Shown: positions 35,462 through 47,482 of the stretch, piece after piece
Numbering within the stretch: position 1 is the first letter of the stretch
Layout of the letters: each line of letters opens with the position of its first letter
Assembly: GCA_009760855.2 (NCBI GenBank)
Contig: WPIO01000071.1
Span: 1,624,001-1,688,000, forward strand
DNA: 64,000 bases
Direction: 5' to 3'
Source: Cristatella mucedo
Lineage: Eukaryota; Bryozoa; Phylactolaemata; Cristatellidae
Notes under the pieces: generated by a model
Databases searched by the model: none
What the model saw: only the letters and a program-made list of their open reading frames with translations
Told to the model about the DNA's origin: nothing
Made by a program: the position numbers and the translations under genes

Positions 35462-35849
35462 CGAGGCATCCGCTTCCGGTAGCTCGAGAGCCGAGTGCAC
35501 GTGGCGCGCGTCGCGTGACCTTTCACGGAATTTCGACCTGTCCCGCGGTTTTCGAGGAGAGGGCAATCCAGCAGTATCGGTTTTTTCTTTATGTTTACCA
35601 GCCTGACGCTCTGCTCGCAAAGGGAGTCGTCGCTTTCTTTGATGCGTCACCCTCAGTGGTCGAAGACGGTGCTCCTGCTGCCCAATCAGCTCCGGCTTCC
35701 GTCTCGCGCTTGGTGCGAGTCTGCCAGAAAGAAAGATCGGATCGCGTCTCTCGCTACGCGTCACGCGCAAGCATCAATAAAAGTATTCTTTTCATATAAT
35801 GCACGGATTTCATTGTACGTAGAAGTCATGGATACAATTGATCAAAAGG
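34691..35849. other. No convincing gene; CT run and imperfect hairpin
   Basis: GC-rich from 34,690. An imperfect hairpin lies at 35,179-35,221 (AGCGCGACAC inner arm, GACAGAC outer arm, three-base bulge). A (CT)n run is at 35,421-35,459. Open frames overlap on both strands with no domain. Confidence 0.4.
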
Positions 35850-35978
35850 AAATGGTTTGGTCTAGCGGTTAAGGTGCTCGCCCCTACCAAGGTCTGACTG
35901 AGGTCATGGGCTCGAGCCCCGAGGCATATGTGAAGCGCCTGAATAGAGATTAAGTTCTCTTGGGGGCGCTATATAAAT
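35850..35978 (+). mobile_element. tRNA-derived SINE, family 1 with L2-like tail
   Basis: A-box region TAGCGGTTAAGGTGCTCG, B-box region GGTCATGGGCTCGAGCCCC, then CATATGTGAAGCGCCTGAAT, GAGATTAAGTTCTCTTGGG and GGCGCTATATAAATGAATTA. The last ~50 bases correspond to the L2-like hairpin tail. It is the better preserved of the two family-1 copies. Confidence 0.85.
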
Positions 35979-35985
35979 GAATTAT

Positions 35986-36022
<37 letters not shown>

Positions 36023-36023
36023 A
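35979..36023. repeat. (TA)n microsatellite
   Basis: TA repeat with a single AAA interruption between the SINE and the AT-rich island. Confidence 0.95.
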
Positions 36024-36419
36024 AGTTACTCTTTTAACAATGAGCTGTAGATGACTGTGAGATAACGATAATGAAAATGTAGATGTAATGAGTGATAGAA
36101 CCGAAGGTGACCTTTACAGATTGCTAGGAAAAATTTGCTACAATTAATTATCTTCGAATCTTTTGAATTATATCTTGCATTTTTATGATCTTTATGCTGT
36201 TAAATTAAACTAAGCAGCTCTTAAAGTTGGCTGGGAAGATAATGCTAATAAGATTTTTAACTTTTATGTTGAACAGGGGATTTCGTTTTGATTATCTTAA
36301 AATAAATTTGATTTTAATTTTAATTTCTTTTCTTTTCACGTCTATATTAAAAATATAAAATTTCAGATTAAAGTCTACATACGTACATACATACATAATT
36401 AGAGACAGATATGACTATG

Positions 36420-36800
36420 CTATCTAAGATAATGCTAAATCAGGGTTCGCTCAAATAATTTAGATCCATTTCATTAAACTGTATCTCCAGTTTTATTGAC
36501 ATAACCACTCAGTTGACTAACATTAACTGCATATCCAGGCATTGTGTAACCTCCAATTTTTCATTGTAACTACCTTAAAATTAATTTTTCTAGATATAGT
36601 TGTCATACAATTTGAACCAGCATAGCCCTTACTTGTGACACCTGAGTAGTTGTTTTAGTGCAAAGCTTGTTATTCCAGTTGTTCTTTTTGCATCAAGATC
36701 TGATAATAAGCCTCCATCTGTTCTAGCTATGAATTGACTTATGTTCTCTTTTTAAAACTCATCTGTGCATTTTGCTATTACACTTTTTGATCTATCTAAA
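36420..36800 (-). pseudogene. Virus-like fragment with fibre-type module
   Basis: Minus-strand coding remnants across frames: ISQFIARTDGGLLSDLDAKR in one, SQLSGYVNKTGDT in another. GYV-x-KTGDT modules are typical of phage and virus fibre or tail-spike proteins. Frameshifts and stops separate the pieces, so it cannot encode a product. Confidence 0.35.
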
Positions 36801-36899
36801 ACTTTTTTATTGTATTTGTTTAATATGCTGATTATAAGGTATTTGGTTTTTGGTTATTTAGTTATTAGCTATTTGGTTCCGTAACTACTTGAGTTAATG

Positions 36900-38490
36900 A
36901 CTTACCAATGTAGTATTTTACATCATATCCACTGCTACTTTTATTGCTAAGCCTTCAAAAATCACTAGCATTGCTAAATTCAAAATTAAAGTTGTTTCTC
37001 CTTCTAACAATAATGAGAATAATAAGTTAATATCTTGTATACCTGTGTCTTGGTTAGTTGATATTCTAACAGTTCCAGCAGCTACAAAACTACATGGTTT
37101 TTTCTCACAGTTTAATCCTGGACAAATATTACTACTCTGGGTAAAAGAATTCACCTATTCCTAGCTCATATAATTCAAGTAAATATTATGCGTGATGTTT
37201 TGGTAGTGTAAACCAATCACGGATTTTGCTGCTTCATAGACACTTTATTTCTCTATCTTTAATACCCATCTTTTAGTAAAACAACATTAGAACTATCTAA
37301 CTCTGTTCCGAGACTCATATCTAAATATTTTGCGGCTATTGGTTTGAATACTTTTCCAAATAACATTGAAGAAAATCTTACCTTGTTTCTATTTAAAAAG
37401 TATTTTAATTGAATATTTGCCATAGTTTTGTAATGTTCCAATTCCTTTGACCTTCATATTTAGCATTGCTACCTAGTACTGAGTATATTTCTGATCTACC
37501 AACGTTTAGACTCACTGGTTTGTTCACTCTTCTAAATCCTGCAATAATTCAGTTCTATTCACATTATTTTACTCCGCCAGCTAATATAATCAAACATTCA
37601 CAAATATCCTTTCACTCGCGAAAATCGAGAATATTAAATCATACGACCATTTGAAGTTAGTTCAGCCAAATTGCTATGACAAATTGCTGGGTAGTGACCA
37701 ACACGAAAAGTTTGAATCACTCTAGCTGTGGAATTAGTTCCTTAAATTCTATACTAACATCTGGTCTTGTAATGTTTCTAAGTGGTTGGTAATTATAATG
37801 TTGGTAAATTACATGAATTGGATAGAGAGTTAACCATTCAGGACATGTAACGCCAACACGCTCAGTATCTTTATTAAGACATAGGTATGGCTTTCTAAAC
37901 AGCGGATAAACCAAATTAGGTAATAGCATTTTTCCGACCTTCGGAAGACCGCTTCTAGCAGCAGTTGGATATCGAGTAGAAGCATTAGCAAGTACAACTA
38001 AGTTTTCAATGTTGCATCTGCTGTAAGTACTATTGTTTATAGCATAGCTGGAATTTTTACTATAGCCTTGTGCTGCTACTAACAACCATCTAACGTTGTC
38101 GGTTGTTTTTTATAGTTCTAGTATATTCTTATCCCTGATTAGTACTAGTGAGTGTCATGTTTTTGTATCTTTTAACTCTATAGTTTAATTCGATTTTCAT
38201 TCCCCGATCAACTGAAATTTCTGCTGAACTTCTTTCAATACTTACCGATGGGGTGCTGAAAGGAACAATTAAGTTTACTTTTCCAATCCTTATTTGGAGG
38301 CTAACTTATAACCCATCGCCGTTGCCGGCTGCAATAGCTCCTGCTGGAAGCCAAGTTTTAAATTTGTGTTATTGGTAGCAGCTGTTCCATTTATTGCTCC
38401 AGTCATTATTGCGTTATAATCAAAACCACTAACTCTTGTTGTGTCAAGAGTAAAAGGATATTGTAAAAAACTCTCATTCATGTCTCAGCA
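36900..38490 (-). pseudogene. Virus-like structural-protein remnants, possibly capsid
   Basis: Ordered minus-strand fragments: 38,481-38,290 (starts MNESFLQYPFTLDTTRV), then a piece at 38,280-38,115, then 38,085-37,717 (RWLLVAAQ, CNIENLVV, DVSIEFKEL), then 37,441-37,259 and 37,154-36,918 (GTVRISTNQDTGIQDINLL). At least five frame changes separate them, and stop codons lie inside. The middle part resembles a double-jelly-roll capsid C-terminus only by pattern; no family can be confirmed without a profile search. Several adjacent genes rather than one may be represented. Confidence 0.35.
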
Positions 38491-38736
38491 CACAATCCAG
38501 AAAGTCTCGCTAGTAGTAGAGAAATACTAAACGATCTATTAGTGCGAAATAGGCTATTAAAAATATATCTTCTTTACATAGAGTTTATGTTGCTAGTTGT
38601 CGCTTCAGCTGCAGCAGGACTAACATAATTTTAAGGCTCATGTCATCTATGTTATTTACTTCATCTTTTCCCATCCATTAGCAGGACCATTGATTCTATT
38701 GTAATTAGATAAGTAAGAAAACTCAAAAGTTCTATA

Positions 38737-40108
38737 TAATAATAATAATAATATTGCACTTGATAAAGCGCCCTCAGAGAACTTAATCTCTTTCTAGGCG
38801 CTTTACATTTGCTGCAAAGTGATACGCAATAGAATAGTAAGTAAAATCATGCTTGAAAAACAAACAAAATGAATAACATGGTTAGGGGTTACATGCACTG
38901 GGTCAGCATGCAAATGTGGTTAGTGGCAGCATGAACAGTGTCAGCACGCATAAGCACATCGAGGACGAATCACAAGGACCCACTAAATGCTGTCCTAAAT
39001 AGGTATGTTTTTAAGTTTCTTTTAAATGTGGTCAGGTCAGGGGATGTTCTGATGCAGGTCGGGAGGGAGTTCCAGGCTGTGGGGGCATACGAGCTAAATG
39101 CACGGTCTCCAAAGGATTTAAGGTTTGTACGAGGTATTTCTAGACTGTTGGATTCCGAAAAGCGAGTGGTACGATGCTTTGCCTGATGGGGTAGTATCTC
39201 TGAAAGATAGGCTGGAGCCATAGAATGAAGAGACCTAAAAGTGAGCGACAAAACCTTGAAGTCAATCCGTTGCTTGACTGGTAACCAGTGCAGGTCGGCG
39301 AGAAGTGGAGTAATGTGGCAACTGCGAAGCTCACGACAGACAAGCCTAGCTGCAGAGTTTTGCACCAGCTGCAATCGCCTGATCGCACATGCTGGTAGGC
39401 CAGTAAGCAGTGAGTTGCAGAAGTCGAGACGAGATGTCACGAATGCATGGACCAACTTGGACGAGGTATCCTTATCTAAACAAGCCCTAATTTTAGCAAT
39501 GTTATGAAGCTGAAAATAGGCTGATTTGACTGTGGAGCTGATGTGGTCGTCTAACGAGAGGTCGCTTTGGAATATGACACCTAGATTTCGAGCTGATTCA
39601 ACTGGAGATATGCTGGCAGAGCCAATTTTGAAAGTCAGCCTTTCCAATTTCTGAATAACACTAGGTTTGCCCATAACTAGTAAGTTAGTTTTATCATCGT
39701 TTAGTTTTAGAAAATTTGCTGCCATCCATGTGCAGATGTCATCAATGCATGCAGCAAGTGAGTTGAGAGAATTTGAGGTGCTCGAAGGCTGGGAGGGATC
39801 AAAGCAAAGGTACAACTGAGTGTCATCCGCATAGAAGTGAAAGCCTAGATTGTGCTTGGCAATCACATCAGCGAGAGGGAGAGTATAAACGGTGAAAAGG
39901 ACCGGACCTAGCACAGAGCCCTGAGGTACTCCATATTTTAGAGGTACTTCAGATGATCTTTGTCCATTCACGTCAACACTCTGGAGTCTCCCACTGAGAT
40001 AGGACCTGAACCACTGCAGAGCAGTGCCAGTGATGCCCAGGCGAGATGAGAGGCGCTCTAGAAGAACTTTGTGATCGATGGTATCAAAAGCTGCCGAAAG
40101 ATCGAGTT
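38737..40108 (-). mobile_element. Youngest L2-like LINE copy, RT half intact
   Basis: The minus strand from about 40,108 is open to 38,970 with all later RT landmarks intact: LDLSAAFDTIDHKVLLERL (motif A), YGVPQGSVLGPVLFTVY (motif B), FYADDTQLYL (motif C), LLADLHWLPVKQRIDFKVL and FSSYAPTAWNSLPTCI. The 3' UTR and hairpin tail end in AATAATAATAAT at 38,737. It is 5' truncated before motif A, so it lacks the endonuclease and cannot move by itself. It interrupts the virus-like island, so it inserted after that island was in the genome. Confidence 0.88.
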
Positions 40109-40119
40109 CTGATACTGGC

Positions 40120-40345
40120 CGAACTTTTTCAGCTAACGATAGATAGTCTTTCAATTTCTTTAGTACCTAGCTACCTGGAATTGACTGAAACATTTCAGCC
40201 CTAGCATTATTAACTAGTCCCACTGCCAAGATCCTATTTAGAGTTACTAATTGATCGCCAGCAGCAGTGCTTGCAAGAATTTGACTTGATAAAAGCAAAT
40301 AAGAGTCATATAGCATGAGTCCAGTGTACATAATGCATACTTTGT
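40120..40345 (-). pseudogene. Virus-like fragment upstream of the LINE insertion
   Basis: A minus-strand open segment contains LMLYDSYLLLSSQILASTAA and ends at a stop at about 40,167. Remnants continue towards 40,120. AT-rich, no domain recognised. Confidence 0.3.
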
Positions 40346-40563
40346 TCTTACGTTACTGTGAAAAATATTGGTCTATTTACTACCATATCAGGTTCGCTAC
40401 CATTAATTCGGGAAAATTCTCAATACTGGTAATTTATTATTCGGTATATACATGGTGGATGATCAGTTAATTATAAAATTTGGTCAATTGGAGCACTTTC
40501 CATTTATTTTCTCTATAAAAAATAATATTTTTTAAACACTTCTTTTTATATATATAATCTTGC

Positions 40564-40830
40564 TCAAATTTTTCTCGCTGTGCCTCCGTATTCATCAGCC
40601 TTAATCATAGAATTATTTTCAGTTTTTTCTAGTAATGTAATTTTTCTAGCTCCTTTTGTTCCTCTAAACTCTTTTGGGTCGTTTTTCTTTGAACTTTTCA
40701 GAATAATCTTCCACTTCGTCCACTATCTTTTTTCTTGTTTTTTCTCTAGAGAAGTTCGGCGTTACAGTAGTGGAATAAAAAGGATTGTGCAGCCTCTGCC
40801 ACCGTATAATTCTGCCTATTGAGGAATACA
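40564..40830 (-). pseudogene. Virus-like fragment, end of a lysine-rich ORF
   Basis: Two overlapping minus-strand frames (IVDEVEDYSEKFKEKRPKR, then EFRGTKGARKITLLEKTE to a stop at 40,564) read as one Lys/Glu-rich C-terminus broken by a frameshift. Next to it, on the 3' side, a new Met-starting segment follows within ~60 bases, suggesting tightly packed genes as in viral genomes. Confidence 0.3.
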
Positions 40831-41004
40831 ATCCGGTTAATTTGGATGAAAATCATAATTTTAATAGTTCAAATGCACGGACCAGTTTGGCTGCGGTGGC
40901 CGGAGATGGCGACAAACGTCACATGCAAGGGAGTGCCACGTGACAAACAACCGAATTCCTATCCGCTGGAAGTTTACAAATTCCCTACCCACGAGAAGAG
41001 AGAA

Positions 41005-42748
<1,744 letters not shown>

Positions 42749-42833
<85 letters not shown>

Positions 42834-42868
42834 TTAGTATATGTATTGTATATATATATGTGTGTATG

Positions 42869-42902
<34 letters not shown>

Positions 42903-42910
42903 ATACATAT
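42749..42910. repeat. (CA)n then (TA)n compound microsatellite
   Basis: CA repeats at about 42,749-42,795, followed by TA/TATG/TGTA alternations to 42,900. Confidence 0.95.
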
Positions 42911-43794
42911 ACCCGGACTTGCATGCGAGCGAATTGCCGGCGGAAGCCGGCTCTTGACGGCATTTGTGCGCGGGAGCCGCGAACGACGGCCTGCACCGAC
43001 CGGTGCGAGGCGCGCGAGCGGCCCACGCGCGCCGGTCATCTGTCACGACCGCCGTCGCTAGAGCGAAACTCGAGCGAGCGCCACCTCGCGGAAGCAGCAC
43101 CGCTGCAGCTAGTGCTGGCAGCTGTGCGGCGCATCTATTACGATGTCGCTTGTTTGCTCGGCAGTGTCAGATCTTCTAAGGGCGCAGTGCTCGTAGCAGG
43201 CTGTTCAACATGGTCGCCATCGCGAGTTTATATCTACATTAAGTGAACAGATTTTTGGCTATCTTTTTAGCTTCGGGTGTAGGATTTTGGATTTAGCCTT
43301 TAATGGTTGCATGTCTATGGGTTTGCGGATGTTTGTGGTGTACTTGTTATATTTTGTTTCGAGTTTCTGCGTTTGAGTTTATGTCTTAGGGCTTAGGGTT
43401 TAGTATTTAGGTTTTAAAGAGCAAACCTAAATGGAAAAGATAAATAAAAACGTGCTTATTTACCGTTAATATAAGCATACACCAAGGACCATTTTGAACA
43501 GCCTGCTACATACTAACTGTGCCCTTAGCAGATCTGACATTACTGTATGAACAAACAGCGCCGTAATAGCTGATGTGGTCGTGAGGGTGAGCGAGCGCTG
43601 CCGGCGGGCTCTGGTGCTCTGCCGGTGGAGCGACAAAGGTGAGCTGGTGCTAGTACGACCGCGGGCATTTTCGCGGAGCAAGACCACGGCAAACAATCTT
43701 CGTTTAAATTAAGCAAAATTCAAGTGTAGCACATTCCTAAACTTCGTTGAAATAGCAGCACCAGAAGCAGGCGTACCCGGCAATCGCTTTAGCT
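42911..43794. other. No gene seen
   Basis: GC-rich to about 43,140, then AT-richer sequence with TTAGGGTTTAG-like degenerate repeats near 43,390-43,410. AGATCTGACA and AACAGCCTGCTAC-like segments recur inverted between 43,165-43,210 and 43,490-43,540, a loose inverted repeat. Confidence 0.35.
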
Positions 43795-43905
43795 TGCAGC
43801 GGGCAATAAATGATGTCGCGCCCGCATGAAATGACCCGTGACCCCTGGGTCGTAAAGAGCGAGCATTCAACTCCTGAGCTAGGACCCAGGGGCGAGCGCG
43901 TTGAA
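43795..43905 (-). mobile_element. tRNA-derived SINE, family 2 (5' part preserved)
   Basis: On the minus strand: CGCCCCTGGGTCCTAGCTCA, then GGAGTTGAATGCTCGCTC, TTTACGACC, and ATTTATTGCCCGCTGCAAGC. It keeps the A-box side (TAGCTCAGGAGTTGAATGC) that is lost in several other copies. The B-box side is degenerate. Confidence 0.6.
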
Positions 43906-45198
43906 CTCGGTCTAAGGTAGTACAATTTCTATGCGTCTGCCGCGTATTCTCTGGATATCCGACGAAAAAGCTGTCAGAGACACGGTCGTTCGATTCAGCA
44001 GGCCCCTCGTATGGCAGCAAAGAGCCGTTGGTGACTTATTCTGCCACACGACAAAAAATGAATGTAGCATCGTGAGACGCTCGCCTATTCACGGCCCTGG
44101 CCTCGGGTGGGCGAGAGGGCGTTCGCGCGTGGGTGTGTGCCTTATTGCCGCGCTATAAAGACCCAGTGTCCCCAATTCAACCAACTTCCTCGCTGCCCCA
44201 AAGGAAGATGCAAGCAAGATGGCTTCGGCGGCTAGTTACCATACGCACTGGTCATGCGAAACGATGGAACGCTACATCATCCACATTGTCAGACTCTCTA
44301 GACACTATTCGTGGTTTCTGAATCACAATGATTGGGAAGCGACCTTGCCACGCTGTAAGGTTAAAGTCACGCTGTAAGGCGGCATTTAAAGCTCAATGGG
44401 GTGCATGGAGATTTCGAGTGGAAATTTCCAGAGAATCTTGCTAAGATTGACTCCACGAATAAATACGAGAATGCAAGATAGGTTGCTGCCTTTCGGCCGC
44501 AATAGAGCGTATGGCACGCTGTCGCCGCCGGCTCACTTCGTGTGACCGGAAAAGAGTTTGCATGGGGCGAGATATGCCTCACTCGAGTACGGTTCCCATC
44601 GGACGCACTGATATGGCTGGCAACTACTTTCTCGTAAGCTGATCTCTCTCGGAGAGATTTCCTCAAAAGCTTGAAACAGTTTGTCGCTGAGGGAACACCA
44701 GTGACACGTCTCGTTTGCGTTCGCTGGGCTGCAAAGGTTGAGCCACATCTTCGTGGACGTGTACGGCTGCAATATGTGGCGCCTTACCCTGCTGAACATG
44801 ATTGATAGTGAGAAAGTGATCCACATTATAGAAGCGTAAGAGGTCTGCAAGCATCGACAGTGGCCGCTTAGATTGTATGTAATGCGACTCAAGCGTCACC
44901 TATCAGACCATGAATGGAAGCAAGATAGCGCTTGACAGCTTTTTACACAAGAGAGATCTCCGAAAAACTATTCGTCAGCGTAACTAGTAGCGCTCCGCTC
45001 GCTCCTTCGCTGGCGACTAGGCGGTACTCGAAGGCGAGCTCCGGAAGCAAGGGCGAGGGCTAACTCAGGAAGCGAGGGAGGCGAGCTCCAGTAGCATTGG
45101 CCCGGCCAGCAGGTGTGCTCGAACTTACGGCTTCGCGAACGCAGCGCGAGTGGCTGCAAGCGCCCGGAGCCGGATGAGCTTAGCCGCTCCTCATTTTT

Positions 45199-45199
<1 letters not shown>
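43906..45199. other. No convincing gene
   Basis: Two overlapping minus-strand open frames (44,367-44,666 and 44,533-44,892) have no domain or good start. 44,950-45,199 becomes CpG-rich ahead of the propeller gene. Confidence 0.35.

Positions 45200-45246
<47 letters not shown>
45200..45246. repeat. (CT)n run just upstream of the propeller exon
   Basis: CT dinucleotides about 80 bases before the proposed start codon at 45,326. They could act as a GAGA-type promoter element or a polypyrimidine tract, but neither is shown. Confidence 0.9.
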
Positions 45247-45247
<1 letters not shown>

Positions 45248-45325
45248 GCTCGCACTCGTTTCGACGAAGGATCGGAAGAGGGAGGCTTTGAGGCGACGAC
45301 GGGCCGTACTTCCGGTGCCTCGTCT

Positions 45326-46234
45326 ATGGCTGCCGGTAGGCTCACTGGCGTCTTTACGATGAAAGATTTGCGAGACGTCGCGATTTTGCCGAACAAAAAC
45401 GTCGTCGTCGCTCAGAAGGCGTGCATAAGCGAGCTCGATGGCGGCGACGGTGGGATGCTGTCGCTGTGGCGACCGCCTGACTATCAGAAAGGCAAGAGTG
45501 ATGATGTTGTTTCCGTCGACGTGGTCGACGGCGGCAGCAGCAGGCTTGTGGTGGCGCTTTACCACAGTCGGCGCCTCGTGCTGCTGTCGCGAGCCGCCAC
45601 CGCCGACGGCGGCCAATCGTGGGCTCTCGAGCGTGACATACCGCTCGGTCTCCTGCCGCGCTGCGTAGCCGCGCGTGGTGGCGTTGTGGCGGTAGCCAGC
45701 GTGTTCACCATCGGCCAGCCGCCGCCGGTTCGCCTGCTGTCGCTCAAAGACGGTCTGTCGCTGGTCGAGCGCCCGATGGAGAACGCGGTGGGCAGCGTGG
45801 CGCTCACCGATGGCGCGTTCGTCATCTCTACCTGGCTGACCCAGGTGACCGCCAAGATGTCGCCGAGTCGCAACTACGTGGAGGCGTTCAGCCGCACCGG
45901 AGTCTCGCTCTGGCGCGTAAGAACCGACCTGTCGGTGCGGCGCATTCGTGCGGCGCCCGGTGGCGACGTCCTGTACTTGCTGGGCGAGCACGAGCTGTCC
46001 GCTCTCAAGTGCGACGACGGTGCGACGACCGGCGACGCGGCGGAAGTCGCCAGTCCGCTCTCCGCCATCTCGTTCGGCGTATTTCCAGAAACGTCGGCCG
46101 GGTCACTTCGCTCTGATGCACTGGTCGTGCTGGGCAGCGTTCGAAGCGCCTTAACCTTGCTCGACAGTGGCCGAAAGCGCTCAGCCACAGATTTGACGTT
46201 CCTTCTCGAACTAGAAGTGAAAGCTCTCGTTTGA
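45326..46234 (+). CDS. Beta-propeller protein, paralogue of the C-terminus of the 21.4-25.2 kb gene
   Basis: 302 codons open from ATG 45,326 to TGA. The sequence aligns by eye with the propeller of the 21.4-25.2 kb gene in the same order: LRDVAILPNKNVVVAQKA with LDVSFLRNGMLIVAAKSD; RRLVLLSRAATADGGQSW with KQVVILAPPTANGEQW; GSVALTDGAFVISTW with AGVALSDDVVVVSSW; NYVEAFSRTGVSLWRV with NVVQCFSRQSGASLWSQ; and GGDVLYLLGEHELSAL with SGRLLYVLFDQHLSAV. The reading frame is intact, so this is not an obvious pseudogene. No B-box or PAM2-like motif was seen upstream. Either earlier exons were missed, or this is a propeller-only protein or a 5'-incomplete duplicate. A possible acceptor (TTTCGACGAAG, near 45,270) follows the CT run, so this could be a last exon. 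Confidence 0.6.
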   Translation: MAAGRLTGVFTMKDLRDVAILPNKNVVVAQKACISELDGGDGGMLSLWRPPDYQKGKSDDVVSVDVVDGGSSRLVVALYHSRRLVLLSRAATADGGQSWALERDIPLGLLPRCVAARGGVVAVASVFTIGQPPPVRLLSLKDGLSLVERPMENAVGSVALTDGAFVISTWLTQVTAKMSPSRNYVEAFSRTGVSLWRVRTDLSVRRIRAAPGGDVLYLLGEHELSALKCDDGATTGDAAEVASPLSAISFGVFPETSAGSLRSDALVVLGSVRSALTLLDSGRKRSATDLTFLLELEVKALV

Positions 46235-47245
46235 AGGGCTCGGCATGAGGCCTCGTTCCTGGAAGCGGCCGCTGCTGGCCCGGAGTTTTGGCTTTCGCGG
46301 CTTTCTCTGCTGAGGCTGAGCGAAAGTGCCGCTGCTGAGACGCCGGCATCGCGAACCGCTTTCATTTCTCTCGAGCCGGTTCGCAGCATTACATGACCGA
46401 GGCTCGGTTACGAGTGCTGAAAACCGTCCTTCCTGAAGGCGAGCAGGGCGACTTTCAGCTCCAGCTTCGGCGGCGCCTTCGGAGAGAGGAGGGGCGCAGT
46501 GAAGCCGCGTCGCCTCTGGCCGCCACAATTCGCAGAGCATCCGGGTAATAACCATAGTCGCCACTAAGCCGCCTCTACTGCGCCTGCTCGCCGAAGCCGA
46601 CTTATGGCGGTGGCAGCCCGTGTTCGAGCCCTCGTCGATACTGGGCAGGGCGGGGTGGGGCTGGTGCTCGGTGAGGAGCCGATCTCGTTCTCAAGTCACG
46701 TGACGTGCTCGCCCGCTTGCTCGCACTCTTTGCAGCTAGTTTGCAGCTGTGCGTCCAGCCAGAAGCTTCCCTCCAGAAGCCACGTTGGTGTCCAAAGGAC
46801 TGCAACGTGGAACTTAGCTGCTGCAGTTTGGGTAGGGCAAGCCCACCCACCCTCTTCCTTCAGCCTCATAATGGGGCGGGCGGCAGCGCACAGATAATCG
46901 GACCGCTGCTGTGGCACATGCCCGAAGGCGAGCTGGCCCAGCGATGCACGTACCGCTGAATTGACGTAGCAACCCCGGTGGCAGCGGCGGTGCTATCAAC
47001 GCCAGCGGTCAACCCTCGATAGCGTGGGCAAATGTCCATTGACCAGTGTGCACCTCTTGCTGACGCTGAGGGCAATAAACGACGGGGTCCTTGAGTAGCG
47101 ATACCGAAGCCTACTACGGTATCGGTACAGCACTTTGGGACGCCATTGTTCCGGCCTACACTGTGCTGCGTTAGACTCGATTCCTTGGCCGACCCGCTGA
47201 AGGTATGCAACAGGGTGAAGAACAGAGAGAAAGAGGTCATTTGTT
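46235..47245. other. No gene seen
   Basis: CpG-rich to about 46,900, then ordinary sequence. Overlapping open frames on both strands have no domain. Confidence 0.4.
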
Positions 47246-47333
47246 TTAGATAGATAAATGGACAGACAGACAGATAGAGACAAGCATACAGACACGCAGG
47301 CAGGCAGACAGATAGATATATGGATAGATAGAC

Positions 47334-47406
<73 letters not shown>

Positions 47407-47482
47407 TCTAGATAGATAGACAGATAAATAGATAGATAGATAGATAGACCGACCGACAGACAGAGACAGATAGATAGATCGA
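47246..47482. repeat. (GATA)n / (GACA)n microsatellite
   Basis: TAGA/GATA repeats with GACA units at both ends. The cleanest GATA run is at about 47,330-47,404. Confidence 0.95.

Larger units (their letters stand above)
36024..40860 (-). pseudogene. AT-rich virus-like island (decayed endogenous viral element), interrupted by an L2 insertion
   Basis: Apart from the inserted LINE, this block is far more AT-rich than its surroundings and contains protein-like sequence only on the minus strand, scattered among three frames with many frameshifts. The fragments have an N/T/S-rich composition unlike neighbouring GC-rich DNA. One (37,717-38,085) contains RWLLVAAQ followed by CNIENLVVLANASTRYP and DVSIEFKEL, reminiscent of the C-terminal part of double-jelly-roll capsid proteins of Polinton-like or related DNA viruses. 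Another contains SQLSGYVNKTGDT, the kind of module common in fibre-like proteins. The family assignment is inference only. Dense disruptions show it is long inactive. Other explanations are a non-viral AT-rich transferred segment or an unrecognised transposon. Confidence 0.45.

Noticed and set aside
44367-44666. Minus-strand frame with DGNRTRV
   Set aside because: This peptide often arises from tRNA-like or repeat sequence. There is no domain, and the overlapping frame at 44,533-44,892 is equally open.
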